Below are positions 7,776 to 16,679 of a DNA stretch of 64,000 bases, piece by piece (the stretch's first letter is position 1; the number at the start of each line of letters is the position of its first letter). A program made the position numbers and the translations under genes. The stretch is from SABI01 sp963677695. GTDB lineage: Bacteria; Spirochaetota; Spirochaetia; Sphaerochaetales; Sphaerochaetaceae. The notes beneath the pieces are model-generated. The model saw only the letters and a program-made list of their open reading frames with translations, did no database searches and had not been told where the DNA came from. The stretch covers positions 1,488,001 through 1,552,000 of the forward strand of contig CAXXUJ010000001.1 in the NCBI GenBank assembly GCA_963677695.2. Direction: 5' to 3'.

Positions 7776-8374
7776 GTAAGTCAGTAGCAGTTGTAAAGTA
7801 CAATGCAGGCAATATCCGCTCAGTCATCTGTGCGCTGAACCGACTCGGGTATGACGGAGTGGTGACCGATGATGAATCGAAACTTCGTTCAGCTTCCAGG
7901 GTCATCTTTCCCGGGGTGGGCGAAGCGTACAGTGCGATGGATTACCTGAAGAGAACCCATCTTGATGAAGTGCTCACTACACTTGAGCAGCCCTTTCTCG
8001 GCATCTGCCTCGGCCTCCAGCTGATGTGTGATTTCAGCGAAGAGCGCTCGACTCCCTGCCTCTCCATTTTCCCGGAACAGGTGAAAAAATTTCCTTCTGT
8101 CGGTGAAAAGATCCCACACATGGGATGGAATACAATTCAGCACACCGATGATTACCTGTTTCGCTCAGTTGAGCAGAACGAATATGTATACTTCGTTCAC
8201 TCCTACTACGCAGAAGCGAGTGAGAAGAGTATCGCCACCTGTCATTATGCAGACACAACGTTCAGTGCCTCGATCGGGTTCAACAACTATCGCGGAGTGC
8301 AGTTCCACCCCGAGAAGAGCGGGACGGTCGGTGCGAAGATTCTCAGCAATTTTCTTGAAGGGGAGAGACTCTAG
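7772..8374 (+). CDS. hisH: Imidazole glycerol phosphate synthase, glutaminase subunit HisH
   Basis: HisH is a class I glutamine amidotransferase that releases ammonia and channels it to HisF. The 200-residue protein has the nucleophile motif FLGICLGLQLM (Cys near residue 77), the early PGVGEAYSAM oxyanion region and the His-Glu pair in VQFHPEKSG near the C-terminus. It overlaps hisB by 4 bases and abuts hisA, as usual for the hisBHAF block. It acts as a heterodimer with the hisF product encoded two genes on. Confidence 0.95.
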   Translation: MSKSVAVVKYNAGNIRSVICALNRLGYDGVVTDDESKLRSASRVIFPGVGEAYSAMDYLKRTHLDEVLTTLEQPFLGICLGLQLMCDFSEERSTPCLSIFPEQVKKFPSVGEKIPHMGWNTIQHTDDYLFRSVEQNEYVYFVHSYYAEASEKSIATCHYADTTFSASIGFNNYRGVQFHPEKSGTVGAKILSNFLEGERL

Positions 8375-9100
8375 ATGAAGATCATTCCAGCAATCGATAT
8401 CATAGGGGGCTCGTGCGTACGCCTTGTCAAAGGGGACTATGCACAGCAGACAACATACAACAGCGATCCGGTCGCGGTAGCGAAGCAGTATGAGGATGCG
8501 GGACTGAAGTACCTTCACCTTGTCGACTTGGACGGGGCTAAAGCCGGCAGAATCATCAATAACAAGGTGATTGAGCAGATCAGAAAACACACCTCGCTCC
8601 ATATCGATGTGGGCGGAGGTGTGAAGAGCAGGGAGGATGTCCTGAAAGTGATGGAAAGCGGTGCTGACGAAGTGACCATAGGTTCTCTCAGTGCACGTAA
8701 CCGTGAACTCACCCTTTCCCTTCTTGAGGAGTTCTCCTCTTCCCGTCTCATTCTCGGTGCAGACTGCATTGATGGAAAGATCGCAGTGAGCGGATGGCAG
8801 GAGACCACCGAATATCCTGTGGACGAGTTTGTCGCTTCCTATGTTGATGACGGCTTCAGAAAGATCGTCTCCACCGATATCTCAAGAGATGGTATGTTAA
8901 ACGGTCCTTCATTAGAACTATATGAATTGCTCAGTAAGGCAACGGCAGGTACACAAGGCGTTCAGATCATAGCGAGCGGAGGTATCAGGTCGGTGGAAGA
9001 TCTCAGGGAACTGAAAGCGAATGGGCTGGCAGGTGCTATCATAGGCAAGGCTCTGTTCGAAAACCGTATCAGCTTGGCTGAACTCACAGAGTTCCTGTAG
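8375..9100 (+). CDS. hisA: ProFAR isomerase HisA
   Basis: This TIM-barrel isomerase converts ProFAR to PRFAR. The N-terminus MKIIPAIDIIGGSCVRLVKGDY has the catalytic Asp, and the barrel halves carry phosphate-binding segments (VGGGVKSREDV and ASGGIRSVEDL). The second-half motif TDISRDGMLNGPS supplies the catalytic Asp and the loop typical of HisA rather than HisF. At 241 residues it is of normal length. It begins directly at the hisH stop (TAGATG), with a GGGGAG ribosome site inside hisH. Confidence 0.95.
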   Translation: MKIIPAIDIIGGSCVRLVKGDYAQQTTYNSDPVAVAKQYEDAGLKYLHLVDLDGAKAGRIINNKVIEQIRKHTSLHIDVGGGVKSREDVLKVMESGADEVTIGSLSARNRELTLSLLEEFSSSRLILGADCIDGKIAVSGWQETTEYPVDEFVASYVDDGFRKIVSTDISRDGMLNGPSLELYELLSKATAGTQGVQIIASGGIRSVEDLRELKANGLAGAIIGKALFENRISLAELTEFL

Positions 9101-9113
9101 AGGAGATAAGAAG

Positions 9114-9878
9114 ATGCTTGCAAAAAGAATCATTCCCTGTCTGGATGTGAAGGATGGAAGGACGGTCAAAGGGGTGAACTTCGTTGACCTCAGAGACGCC
9201 GGTGATGCTGTTGAGCTTGCCCGCATCTATGCAGAGCTCGGAGCGGACGAGCTTACCTTCCTCGATATCACAGCGACAGTGGAAGAGAGAAACACCTTCA
9301 GCAGCCTGGTCAAGAGAATTTCCGAAGTGATCAATATCCCGTTCACTGTCGGAGGCGGTATCAGGACGATACAGGATGTCAGTGTGATGCTTGAGGCGGG
9401 AGCCGATAAGATTTCAGTGAACTCCATGGCTGTGAAGGACCCCTCAGTGATCGACCAGATGGCAGGGGAATTCGGTTCCCAGTGTGTCGTGTGCGCAATT
9501 GATGTGAAAAAGGATAGTAAAAAAGGAAACTGGGAAGTCTATGTTGCCGGCGGGAGAATTCCAACGGGACTTGATGCCTGCCAGTGGGCGAAGGAAGTCG
9601 AGAGCAGGGGAGCGGGAGAGATTCTCCTCACCAGTATGGATGCCGACGGTACGAAGGCGGGCTTCGATCTTGAGATCACCCGTCTTATAAGCGAAACGCT
9701 CTCTATTCCTGTGATCGCCAGCGGCGGAGCAGGAACAAAGGAACACTTCGTTGATGTCTTCACTGAAGGGAAGGCCGATGCGGCCCTTGCCGCCTCCATC
9801 TTCCATTTTTCAGAAATTCCTATCCCCGAACTGAAGATTTTTCTTCAGAATCGTGGTATACCTATACGCCTCAGATGA
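9114..9878 (+). CDS. hisF: Imidazole glycerol phosphate synthase, cyclase subunit HisF
   Basis: HisF is a TIM-barrel cyclase that uses HisH-derived ammonia to form IGP and AICAR from PRFAR. Key features are IIPCLDVKDGRTVKGVNF with catalytic Asp near residue 11, VGGGIRT, NSMAVKDPS, the second catalytic Asp in CAIDVKKDS, LLTSMDADGTKAGFD and VIASGGAGTKEHF. The length of 254 is standard. An AGGAGATAAGA ribosome site lies in the 13-base gap after hisA. Confidence 0.96.
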   Translation: MLAKRIIPCLDVKDGRTVKGVNFVDLRDAGDAVELARIYAELGADELTFLDITATVEERNTFSSLVKRISEVINIPFTVGGGIRTIQDVSVMLEAGADKISVNSMAVKDPSVIDQMAGEFGSQCVVCAIDVKKDSKKGNWEVYVAGGRIPTGLDACQWAKEVESRGAGEILLTSMDADGTKAGFDLEITRLISETLSIPVIASGGAGTKEHFVDVFTEGKADAALAASIFHFSEIPIPELKIFLQNRGIPIRLR

Positions 9879-9893
9879 TTATAAGGAGAGAAT

Positions 9894-10502
9894 ATGCAAC
9901 TTGATTTCAACAAAGGAAACGGCCTGATCCCCGCAATCGTACAGGATGCGGTCACTCAGAAAGTCCTGATGCTCGGATATATGAACGAAGAAGCCTATAA
10001 GATCACTCTTGAGAAGAACCTGGTGACCTTCTATTCCCGTACCAGGAACACCCTCTGGACCAAAGGGGAGACCAGCGGCAATTACCTCACAGTGCGTGAG
10101 ATCATTCCCGACTGCGACAACGATACCCTCCTCATCAAGGCAATCCCGTCAGGTCCCGTCTGCCATACAGGAAACGACACCTGTTTCGATGAGTCGAACG
10201 AACTGTCTGATGTCGATACACGCGATTTCCTCTTCTACCTGCAGAGCGTTGTTCAGGACCGAAGGGAACACCCCATCGAAGGTTCCTACACCAATCACCT
10301 GTTCAGCAGAGGCATCAACAAGATCGCACAGAAGGTGGGAGAAGAAGCTGTCGAGCTTGTCATCGAAGCAAAGGATGACAACAAGGAACTCTTCCTCGGC
10401 GAAGCCGCCGACCTTCTCTACCATTTCCTCGTCCTTCTTGCCCAGAAGAACATAAACCTGGAAGAGGTGTACGAAGTCCTGAAGGGAAGACATTCCAGGT
10501 AA
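9894..10502 (+). CDS. hisI: Bifunctional PR-AMP cyclohydrolase / PR-ATP pyrophosphatase HisIE
   Basis: The 202-residue fusion carries steps two and three of the pathway. The HisI half (about 1-110) has VLMLGYMNEEAY, FYSRTRNTLWTKGETSGN and the metal-binding DCDND and CHTGNDTCF segments. The HisE half (about 115-202) has the MazG-like helical EEAVELVIEAKD and EAADLLYHFLVLL motifs that bind magnesium. Fused HisIE is common in many bacteria. It is the last his gene. The following transporter begins only 4 bases after its stop, so it may share the transcript. Confidence 0.95.
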   Translation: MQLDFNKGNGLIPAIVQDAVTQKVLMLGYMNEEAYKITLEKNLVTFYSRTRNTLWTKGETSGNYLTVREIIPDCDNDTLLIKAIPSGPVCHTGNDTCFDESNELSDVDTRDFLFYLQSVVQDRREHPIEGSYTNHLFSRGINKIAQKVGEEAVELVIEAKDDNKELFLGEAADLLYHFLVLLAQKNINLEEVYEVLKGRHSR

Positions 10503-10506
10503 GTAG

Positions 10507-11379
10507 ATGAGTTCCTCTACGAACAGGATGTCCTACACCATCTACGCCATTGCGGCAAGCATTATCCTTGCGACCCTGAAGATCTCCTTCGGAGTCCTCG
10601 GTTCTTCTGCCGCCCTTGTCTCCGACGGAGTCAACTCTCTGAGTGACATCGTCAGCTATTCGATCGTAGCTGTCTCTGTTCTTGTATCGGGGAAAAAAGC
10701 TGACAAACACCATCAGTACGGTCACGAGAAGGTGGAGAGTGTCATCTCCCTCCTCTTCTCTCTCGCCATCATCATCACCGGAATAGCCATCGGGTACTCC
10801 GGTATTCGCCTCGTTCTCGGTGAAAAGAGCGAACATATTCCCACAACCCTCGCCCTCTGGGGTGCGGTTGCTTCGTTCATTGTAAAAGTTCTCCTTGCCT
10901 TCTTTACAAGACGGGGGTATCGAAAAACAAAGAGCAATGCCCTCAAAGCACTCTATACTGACCATCTGAGTGACGCTTTTGCGACCGGAGGCGCTATTCT
11001 GGGAGTGATAGGGGCACGTGCAGGTTTCCCCGCAGCCGACCCGATTGCCTCCATTATCATTGCCCTTTTCGTTATCTATTCAGGAGCGAGTGTCCTGAAA
11101 GGATCGTTTCATGTCCTCATGGATGCATCAGCTGATGCAGATACAGTGAAGACCATCCGCTCTCTTGTCAAAGAGAATGGAGAAGTGCTCAGTATCGATC
11201 TTCTAAAGACCCGTACCGTGGGAAGCGGCTATTATGTCGACATGGAAATCAGCTTGGACAAGGATCTCTCCCTGGAACAGGCGCATGAAATTGCAGAGGA
11301 CGTGCATGACAGAATCGAGCAGGGGTTGCCGAGTGTACGTCACGTCATGGTCCACACCAATCCGTCACAGAGCAGCTGA
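10507..11379 (+). CDS. Cation diffusion facilitator (Zn/Fe/Mn efflux) transporter
   Basis: The 290-residue CDF-family antiporter has six predicted membrane helices followed by a cytoplasmic ferredoxin-like domain (about 215-290, ending VMVHTNPS). Metal-site motifs are visible: SDGVNSLSDI in helix 2 and the H-x-x-D of YTDHLSDAF in helix 5. A His-rich loop KKADKHHQYGHEK follows helix 2. CDF proteins export divalent metals in exchange for protons; the metal cannot be told. It starts 4 bases after hisIE and may be a passenger of the his operon, though no functional link to histidine synthesis is known. Confidence 0.88.
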   Translation: MSSSTNRMSYTIYAIAASIILATLKISFGVLGSSAALVSDGVNSLSDIVSYSIVAVSVLVSGKKADKHHQYGHEKVESVISLLFSLAIIITGIAIGYSGIRLVLGEKSEHIPTTLALWGAVASFIVKVLLAFFTRRGYRKTKSNALKALYTDHLSDAFATGGAILGVIGARAGFPAADPIASIIIALFVIYSGASVLKGSFHVLMDASADADTVKTIRSLVKENGEVLSIDLLKTRTVGSGYYVDMEISLDKDLSLEQAHEIAEDVHDRIEQGLPSVRHVMVHTNPSQSS

Positions 11380-11400
11380 TCCCTTTTCTCTTCACATACC

Positions 11401-12153
11401 CTATTTTCTTCCCAGTACCTCAAGCAGTCCGTTCAGGATCGTGATCGGGTGGGGCGGGCACCCTGGAATATAAAGATCGACGGGAACAACTGCATCCGCT
11501 CCGTTTAAGGTATCGGGGAAGTCCCTGTAGATTCCTCCGGAAACCGAACAGGTGCCGACAGCAACTACGATCTTCGGTGAGGGAATCGCATCATAGGTCT
11601 TCTTGAGAGCTTCCTCCATATTCTTTGTGACCGGTCCCGTGATGAGAAGCCCGTCAGCATGCCGTGGTGAGGCTGCGACATGGATACCGAAGCGGTCAAG
11701 GTCGAACCCGATCGTCGTCAGGACGTTTATATCTGCTTCGCAGGCGCCGCATCCTCCGGCGCTCACAACTCTGAAAGAGATGGAATGGCTGAATACACGG
11801 AGCATCTCCTTTTTCAGTTTCTTGATCTTGTTCCTGTACCCTTCATGAACGAGGAGATCTGCCTTCTTATTCGCTCCTATCTGGTAATCTCTTGAAAAGG
11901 TGAGAGCTCCTGATTCACACGCTTCGCTGCATGAGGAGCAGAAGATACACGTCGAGAGGTCAAGGAAGAGTCCCTCCTTTTTCAGTTCAAGAGAGTGTGT
12001 CGGACATGATTCAATGCAGAGCTGACAGCTGGTGCACTTGGAATCATCGATCATGGGTACTCCCTGGAACTTCTGGGGAAGAACCGGTTCCTTACGGGGA
12101 AAGGCGATGGTGTGGTGTCCCTGGTCTATTCTTGCTTTCAATGCTTTGAACAT
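11401..12153 (-). CDS. Hydrogenase-4-like small subunit with fused 2[4Fe-4S] ferredoxin domain
   Basis: The 250-residue protein joins two modules that are separate in enterobacterial Hyf. Residues 33-85 are a two-cluster ferredoxin (Cys 40/43/46/50 and 69/72/75/79), the HyfH role. Residues about 125-250 are a NuoB/HyfI-type subunit with the four Cys for a single 4Fe-4S cluster: GGCGACEAD (135, 138), VGTCSVSGG (202) and PGCPPHP (232). It would pass electrons from a soluble donor to the site at the large subunit. It is the last gene of the hyf-like operon and stands 8 bases after the large subunit. The product should be peripheral on the cytoplasmic face of the membrane. Confidence 0.85.
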   Translation of the reverse strand: MFKALKARIDQGHHTIAFPRKEPVLPQKFQGVPMIDDSKCTSCQLCIESCPTHSLELKKEGLFLDLSTCIFCSSCSEACESGALTFSRDYQIGANKKADLLVHEGYRNKIKKLKKEMLRVFSHSISFRVVSAGGCGACEADINVLTTIGFDLDRFGIHVAASPRHADGLLITGPVTKNMEEALKKTYDAIPSPKIVVAVGTCSVSGGIYRDFPDTLNGADAVVPVDLYIPGCPPHPITILNGLLEVLGRK

Positions 12154-12161
12154 GGCATCTC

Positions 12162-13637
12162 CTATAGATCGAATCCGCAGTAGGATAGGTTGAAACTCTT
12201 GTTACAGAGGGGGAAATCAGAGATCTCCACATTCCTCAGGGTACGTGAGAGCACATACCAGTTATGGAAGGAGGGGTCGACGATCTTGTACTTTGCAAAC
12301 GTTCCCTGTGAGTCGGTCAACGCGCAGTGGCAGATCTCTCCTCGCCATCCTTCGGTGAGGGAGATAGCGAAACTGTCCGGTGCCGGGTCATTGGTATTGT
12401 TATAGATGCAGGAGCCTTCGGGGAAATTCTTGAGTATCTCAAGGATGAGATCCCTTGAATGGACAATCTCCCTTCTCCGTATCAGGGCACGTGCAAAGAC
12501 ATCCCCTGTTTCGCACAAGGCGACAGGCATTCCTATTCTCTCATACTTTCCGGTGGGGAAATCGGACCTCACATCGTTTCTGATTCCGCACGCTCTTGCA
12601 GCCGGTCCTACCGCTCCGAGTTCTTCAGCCACGCTCCTTTCCAGTGTTCCTGTATGATCGAATCGGGAAAGGACCGAGGGATTGTCCCACAGAAGATCAA
12701 CTGCCTGAAGACTCTGCTGTATGATGGTTTTCAGTTTATCCGAGATGATGGAAATCTGTTTGCCTGAGAGGTCATGTCTCACCTCTCCCGGGCGAAGAAG
12801 GTTCCGTCCGAACCGGTTGCCGCAGATCACGGCGGTAAGGTTGAGGAGCTCGCCCCTGAGGCGTCCACAGAACGATTTGGTGGGAAGGTAGCCCACATCC
12901 CCTGCGAGTGCTCCCAGGTCGCCCACATGGTTGGCTAATCTCTCAAGTTCCAGGCTGAGGGCCTGTATCGCTTCAACCTTTGCTGTCGGCTTTTGTTTTT
13001 TCAGTGCATCGACCACGGAGCAGTAGGTTAATGTGTGACCGATAGTCGCATCCCCGCTTGCCGTTTCCATCTGGTGTATCGTCAATGTATCAGGTCCGCC
13101 GATGAGGCGTTTCTCGATACCCCTGTGCTGGTAGCCCAAAGAGATCTCAAGGTTGAGAATCTTCTCCCCGTGACACTGAAACCTAAAGTGTCCCGGCTCG
13201 ATCACCCCTGCATGGACAGGACCCACTCCCACCTCATGCACCTGATCTCCCGTGTAGGAGAAGAAGGTATTCTCTCCCTGTACCCGAACCGGTTTGAGCC
13301 ACGGGTGTCCGACCGGCTCTATCCCGGTCTGTTCCCATATCTCCCTCTCGAAAAGCTGTATCTGAGGGAAGGAAGGGGTGAGGGAAGGAAATGAGGTTCT
13401 GACTTGCGTAGTGAGGGGGTAGAGCTTTCCTGAGCTGTTATCGGCGAGAACGGTATAGAGGGTCGCTTCTTTCTCTTTTCCGTCAGTGTTCACTGCAAAG
13501 TACTGCACCACTCTCATTCCCTGTTCGAGTGCTTCACCTATTGTCTGCAGGAATGTCTCGATAGGAGCTGAAGGGATTTCACAGATGGGGCAGGCTTCTC
13601 CGTTCTTCATGTATTTCGTCAGTACTTCTTTCATCAT
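12162..13637 (-). CDS. hyfG: NiFe-hydrogenase large-subunit-like protein lacking usual Ni ligands (Ehr-type)
   Basis: The 491-residue protein has an N-terminal NuoC-like part (about 1-125, ending FEREIWEQTGIEPVGHPW) and a NuoD/HyfG-like part beginning VGVGPVHAGVIEPGHFRF. In true NiFe enzymes an R-x-C-G-x-C motif follows the ERL...TIHQ region. Here that region reads METASGDATIG and has no Cys pair. The C-terminal D-P-C-x-x-C motif is also absent; the protein ends PLCNKSFNLSYCGFDL. No maturation protease site or hyp genes are nearby. Loss of both motifs is the hallmark of energy-converting hydrogenase-related (Ehr) complexes, so it probably does not make hydrogen. The start at 13637 overlaps the upstream stop (ATGATG). 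Confidence 0.82.
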   Translation of the reverse strand: MMKEVLTKYMKNGEACPICEIPSAPIETFLQTIGEALEQGMRVVQYFAVNTDGKEKEATLYTVLADNSSGKLYPLTTQVRTSFPSLTPSFPQIQLFEREIWEQTGIEPVGHPWLKPVRVQGENTFFSYTGDQVHEVGVGPVHAGVIEPGHFRFQCHGEKILNLEISLGYQHRGIEKRLIGGPDTLTIHQMETASGDATIGHTLTYCSVVDALKKQKPTAKVEAIQALSLELERLANHVGDLGALAGDVGYLPTKSFCGRLRGELLNLTAVICGNRFGRNLLRPGEVRHDLSGKQISIISDKLKTIIQQSLQAVDLLWDNPSVLSRFDHTGTLERSVAEELGAVGPAARACGIRNDVRSDFPTGKYERIGMPVALCETGDVFARALIRRREIVHSRDLILEILKNFPEGSCIYNNTNDPAPDSFAISLTEGWRGEICHCALTDSQGTFAKYKIVDPSFHNWYVLSRTLRNVEISDFPLCNKSFNLSYCGFDL

Positions 13638-15115
13638 ACACCCCACAGAGCTTTTTCAGCTAAGATCATCAGACGCTCCATACCTTCAGGCATCCAGAGG
13701 CCGAGGACGAGAAGAATTGCAAGCGGTACGGCTGTAACGAGAATCGCGCTGTTAAGAGGTTTTCGAACCTTTCTATCCTCTTTCTCTCCCGGCTTCCAGA
13801 ATATCTTGATCGCATGACGCAGCATCGCGATGAATACGAGAACCGTGGCTGCGAGGAAGAGGGCTGTCATGATATAGCTGCGGTTTTCCACAGCCGCCTT
13901 CACGATCTGGAATTCACTGATGAACACGGCAAAGGGGGCAATGCCTATCAGTGCGAGCATGCTCATTGCGAGGGTGATGCCCCAGAGACGGTAGGTTCTC
14001 CCTGCGCCGTAGAATGCTTTGAAGTCATTGCTGTGCATGATCTTTCCAAGCATGCCGGCACTGTAGAAGCCTGTTGTCTTTGCAATGGAGTGATTAAGCG
14101 TATGGAAGAGGGCACCGAGGGTGCCGACAGGACCGAAGGAGTAGGCGAGTGCTATGATTCCCATATGCTCCACCGAACAGTAGGCGAGAAGCCGTTTCGC
14201 ATCCTTCTGGAAGAAGATGAATACTGATGCGAGAAGGATGGAGAAGATTCCGAAGAACATCAGGATCTGTTCTGCCTTCCCTTCAAAGCCTGCTGCATCG
14301 CGTGCGATCGGGAGGAGGCGGATAATACAGTACAGCGCTGTGTTGAGGAGGAAACCCGAAAAGAGAGCTGAAACGGGGGCGGGAGCCTGGCTGTGTGCGT
14401 CGGGAAGCCAGTTATGCATGGGTGCAAGCCCTGCCTTAGTTCCGTAACCTATCAGGATGAAGATGAAACCTGTCATGATGAAGGCAGGGTTCAGTTCTTC
14501 CCTGTGTTGATAGAGGTTGTCGAGGAGCAGACTCTCATTTCCGTCAAGTCCCGCCTGCTGTGCCGCTGCGGCAAACAGCAGTGTGCCTATGAAAGCTAAG
14601 GCGACACCGACAGAACACATGATGATATATTTCCACATCGCCTCGATCGAATCGGCGTTGTTTTTCTGGAGTATAAGGAAGGCTGTGAACAGAGTCGAAG
14701 CCTCTATGCTCACCCACATGATTCCAATGTTTCCTGATATCAGGGCGCTGCTCATCGCAGCCAGTGATCCGAGCCATAGAGCGCCGAACCGTTTCATTTG
14801 ATCCGTTTCTATATCCTTTCCTTTGTTGAAGTAGGAGAAGGCGAAGAGGGTGGCTGTCGTGAATACGACGAGGGTGAGAATGATCAGGTGCCAGGCAGAG
14901 AACGCATCTGCTCTCAGGAATCCGTGGAAGTTCTGTATGATATCGACACTGAAGAGCCTGTAGGTCACAAGGATGCTCAGGAATGCGCTGGCAAGTGCTG
15001 TAATCAGAGTGGTCACCAGTACCTGATAGGAGTTTTTCATGCTATAGATGGCAGCTATCCCGATGAGAGGGATAGCGATGAAGCCTGAAAGGATGTAGGA
15101 GTAGAGTGTGTTCAT
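13634..15115 (-). CDS. hyfF: Hydrogenase-4 subunit F-like, Mrp/NuoN-type antiporter subunit
   Basis: The 493-residue integral membrane protein has about 14 predicted helices and the proton-conducting antiporter fold (NuoL/M/N, MrpA/D). Conserved segments are YGTKAGLAPMHNWLPDAHSQAPAPVSALFSG, with the central Lys and the broken helix, and the helix containing LLAYCSVEHMGIIALAY and FHTLNHSIAKTTGF. It would carry H+ or Na+ across the membrane within the hyf-like complex. It begins 5 bases after hyfE and its stop overlaps the hyfG start. Confidence 0.9.
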   Translation of the reverse strand: MNTLYSYILSGFIAIPLIGIAAIYSMKNSYQVLVTTLITALASAFLSILVTYRLFSVDIIQNFHGFLRADAFSAWHLIILTLVVFTTATLFAFSYFNKGKDIETDQMKRFGALWLGSLAAMSSALISGNIGIMWVSIEASTLFTAFLILQKNNADSIEAMWKYIIMCSVGVALAFIGTLLFAAAAQQAGLDGNESLLLDNLYQHREELNPAFIMTGFIFILIGYGTKAGLAPMHNWLPDAHSQAPAPVSALFSGFLLNTALYCIIRLLPIARDAAGFEGKAEQILMFFGIFSILLASVFIFFQKDAKRLLAYCSVEHMGIIALAYSFGPVGTLGALFHTLNHSIAKTTGFYSAGMLGKIMHSNDFKAFYGAGRTYRLWGITLAMSMLALIGIAPFAVFISEFQIVKAAVENRSYIMTALFLAATVLVFIAMLRHAIKIFWKPGEKEDRKVRKPLNSAILVTAVPLAILLVLGLWMPEGMERLMILAEKALWGV

Positions 15116-15120
15116 GCTTC

Positions 15121-15765
15121 TTATCCTTTTAATGAATCGAGGTTCTTCACATCCATATGTGAGAACTCTTCGTGTATTTTTCTGGTAGCCACTGACATGA
15201 CGAATACTGCTACGAATGCATCGAGCAGTACTCCCATTTCCACAATGAGAGGTACTTCCTCCACTAAAATCAGTGAGAGACCGTAGATACCGTTCTCAAG
15301 GATGATGTACCCGATGATCTGCATCACTGCGATCGATCGTCCCGCTATGAGAAAGGCGCCGGTGAATATCGTAGTGAGGGCTACCGGAGTGATGAAGGAG
15401 AACTCGGGGTCAAGAATTTTGAGTTTCGAGTTTATCCATGCCGAAATGATGATGAGAAGGATGACAACCAGTACCGAAGCGAAATAGCCCACATAGGGTT
15501 TCAGCTCACGCGATACATTCGAGTTAACCATGGAATGGTGAAGGAGCCGTGGGAAGACGATTCCCCTCAGCACGATACCCGCGGCGGCGATGATGAACAG
15601 GTCTATCCTGAATCCCATATAGAAACCCAGCACGGCAGGCAGCAGTCCCAGCAGAATCCCCTGAATGGAGAGAATGCGGATGCAGGTGCCTAAGCGGCTG
15701 TTCGAGACAATGACCAGGTCGGTCATCAGTATGCCTATGAGAAGAACATCTACTATGATAATCAT
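15121..15765 (-). CDS. hyfE: Hydrogenase-4 subunit E-like (NuoK-type)
   Basis: The ATG at 15765 overlaps the hyfC stop as ATGA, giving a 214-residue protein starting MIIIVDVLLIG. The open frame extends upstream, but that part is polar shadow sequence within hyfC. The product has six or so helices and matches HyfE, whose N-terminal half is NuoK-like. It links the antiporter subunits to the peripheral arm. Translational coupling through overlapping start and stop codons runs through much of this operon. Confidence 0.82.
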   Translation of the reverse strand: MIIIVDVLLIGILMTDLVIVSNSRLGTCIRILSIQGILLGLLPAVLGFYMGFRIDLFIIAAAGIVLRGIVFPRLLHHSMVNSNVSRELKPYVGYFASVLVVILLIIISAWINSKLKILDPEFSFITPVALTTIFTGAFLIAGRSIAVMQIIGYIILENGIYGLSLILVEEVPLIVEMGVLLDAFVAVFVMSVATRKIHEEFSHMDVKNLDSLKG

Positions 15766-16679
15766 GCTATCTCCTTGAAAAGGATCGCGATAAGCGACAT
15801 GGCCAGAGCAACTGCCAGCAGCTGAGGTATCCTGGTGAGCCTCAGCCTTGCCATACTCGATTCTATGATTCCCATGATTCCTGCAAGAACGAAGACGCTC
15901 ACGAGAGAGAGAAGGGTATGAACCAGCAGACCGTAATCGAAGATCGGGAGGATTAGGTTCGAGATGAGAGAGAAGAAGAACCACAGCTTCAGATCCACCG
16001 CATACTCGATCATCGCGAGGTCGGGACCACTGTTATCAAGAATCATCACCTCATGAAGCATCGTCAGTTCCAGATGCGTTGTCGGGTCATCGACCGGTAT
16101 CCTCCCATTCTCCGCCGCTGTCAGGATAACGAAGGAGATGGAAACCAGAAGAACCAGAACACCGAATTCGAAGCTGCTGTCGAGAGCGACGGTGTGTATG
16201 ATATTCCAGAAGGAGGTATGTTCAGGTCTGACGATCAATGCACCGAGACCGAGAAGGATCGCGGGTTCCGCGAGGATCGAGAAGAAGCCCTCCCTGCTTA
16301 CTCCCATCCCCTCAAAGGAGGAGGCTGTATCCATGGCTGCAAGGAAGGTGAAGAACCTGGAGAATGCAAGAAGGTAGATGATGACAAGGAAGTCTCCTTC
16401 GAAAAGGAAGAGTCCTGCATGTCCACCGAAAGGCATCCACGCAACTGCGATGAGCATAACTGCCAGTGAGATCAGCGGGGCAGCCCTGAAAATCCAGGTG
16501 GTAGAGCTGCTGTAGACGCTTCCCTTCTTCAGCATTTTGAACAGATCCCTGTATGCCTGAAGGAGAGGTGCCCCCTTTCTTCCGGCGAAGAATGCTTTTG
16601 TCTTCCGAATGATACCGATGACCAGAGGTGCGAACACCACCGCGAGAATCAGGGGGATGAAGTCATACGTTATATTCAT
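15762..16679 (-). CDS. hyfC: Hydrogenase-4 subunit C-like (NuoH/HycD-type)
   Basis: The 305-residue membrane protein has about eight helices and the NuoH/HycD family segments: FAGRKGAPLLQAYRDLFKMLKKG after the first helix, the periplasmic-edge acidic loops, and RIPVDDPTTHLELTMLHEVMILD, which contains the conserved Glu and Asp facing the quinone-like or peripheral arm interface. This subunit anchors the hydrogenase-like arm to the membrane arm. The ATG at 16679 overlaps the hyfB stop as ATGA, so a longer start is unlikely. Confidence 0.9.
   Translation of the reverse strand: MNITYDFIPLILAVVFAPLVIGIIRKTKAFFAGRKGAPLLQAYRDLFKMLKKGSVYSSSTTWIFRAAPLISLAVMLIAVAWMPFGGHAGLFLFEGDFLVIIYLLAFSRFFTFLAAMDTASSFEGMGVSREGFFSILAEPAILLGLGALIVRPEHTSFWNIIHTVALDSSFEFGVLVLLVSISFVILTAAENGRIPVDDPTTHLELTMLHEVMILDNSGPDLAMIEYAVDLKLWFFFSLISNLILPIFDYGLLVHTLLSLVSVFVLAGIMGIIESSMARLRLTRIPQLLAVALAMSLIAILFKEIA

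Noticed and set aside
10360..10965. Long minus-strand open frame over hisIE and the CDF gene
   Set aside because: It is a shadow of two well-recognised plus-strand genes and its translation has no family features.
14544..14777. Several short frames antisense to the hyf-like operon
   Set aside because: They are antisense or other-frame shadows of membrane-protein genes with overlapping start and stop codons. No ribosome sites support them.
15766..15984. Upstream extension of hyfE
   Set aside because: It lies wholly within hyfC, is polar and unlike HyfE. The ATG at 15765 overlaps the hyfC stop as in the rest of the operon.
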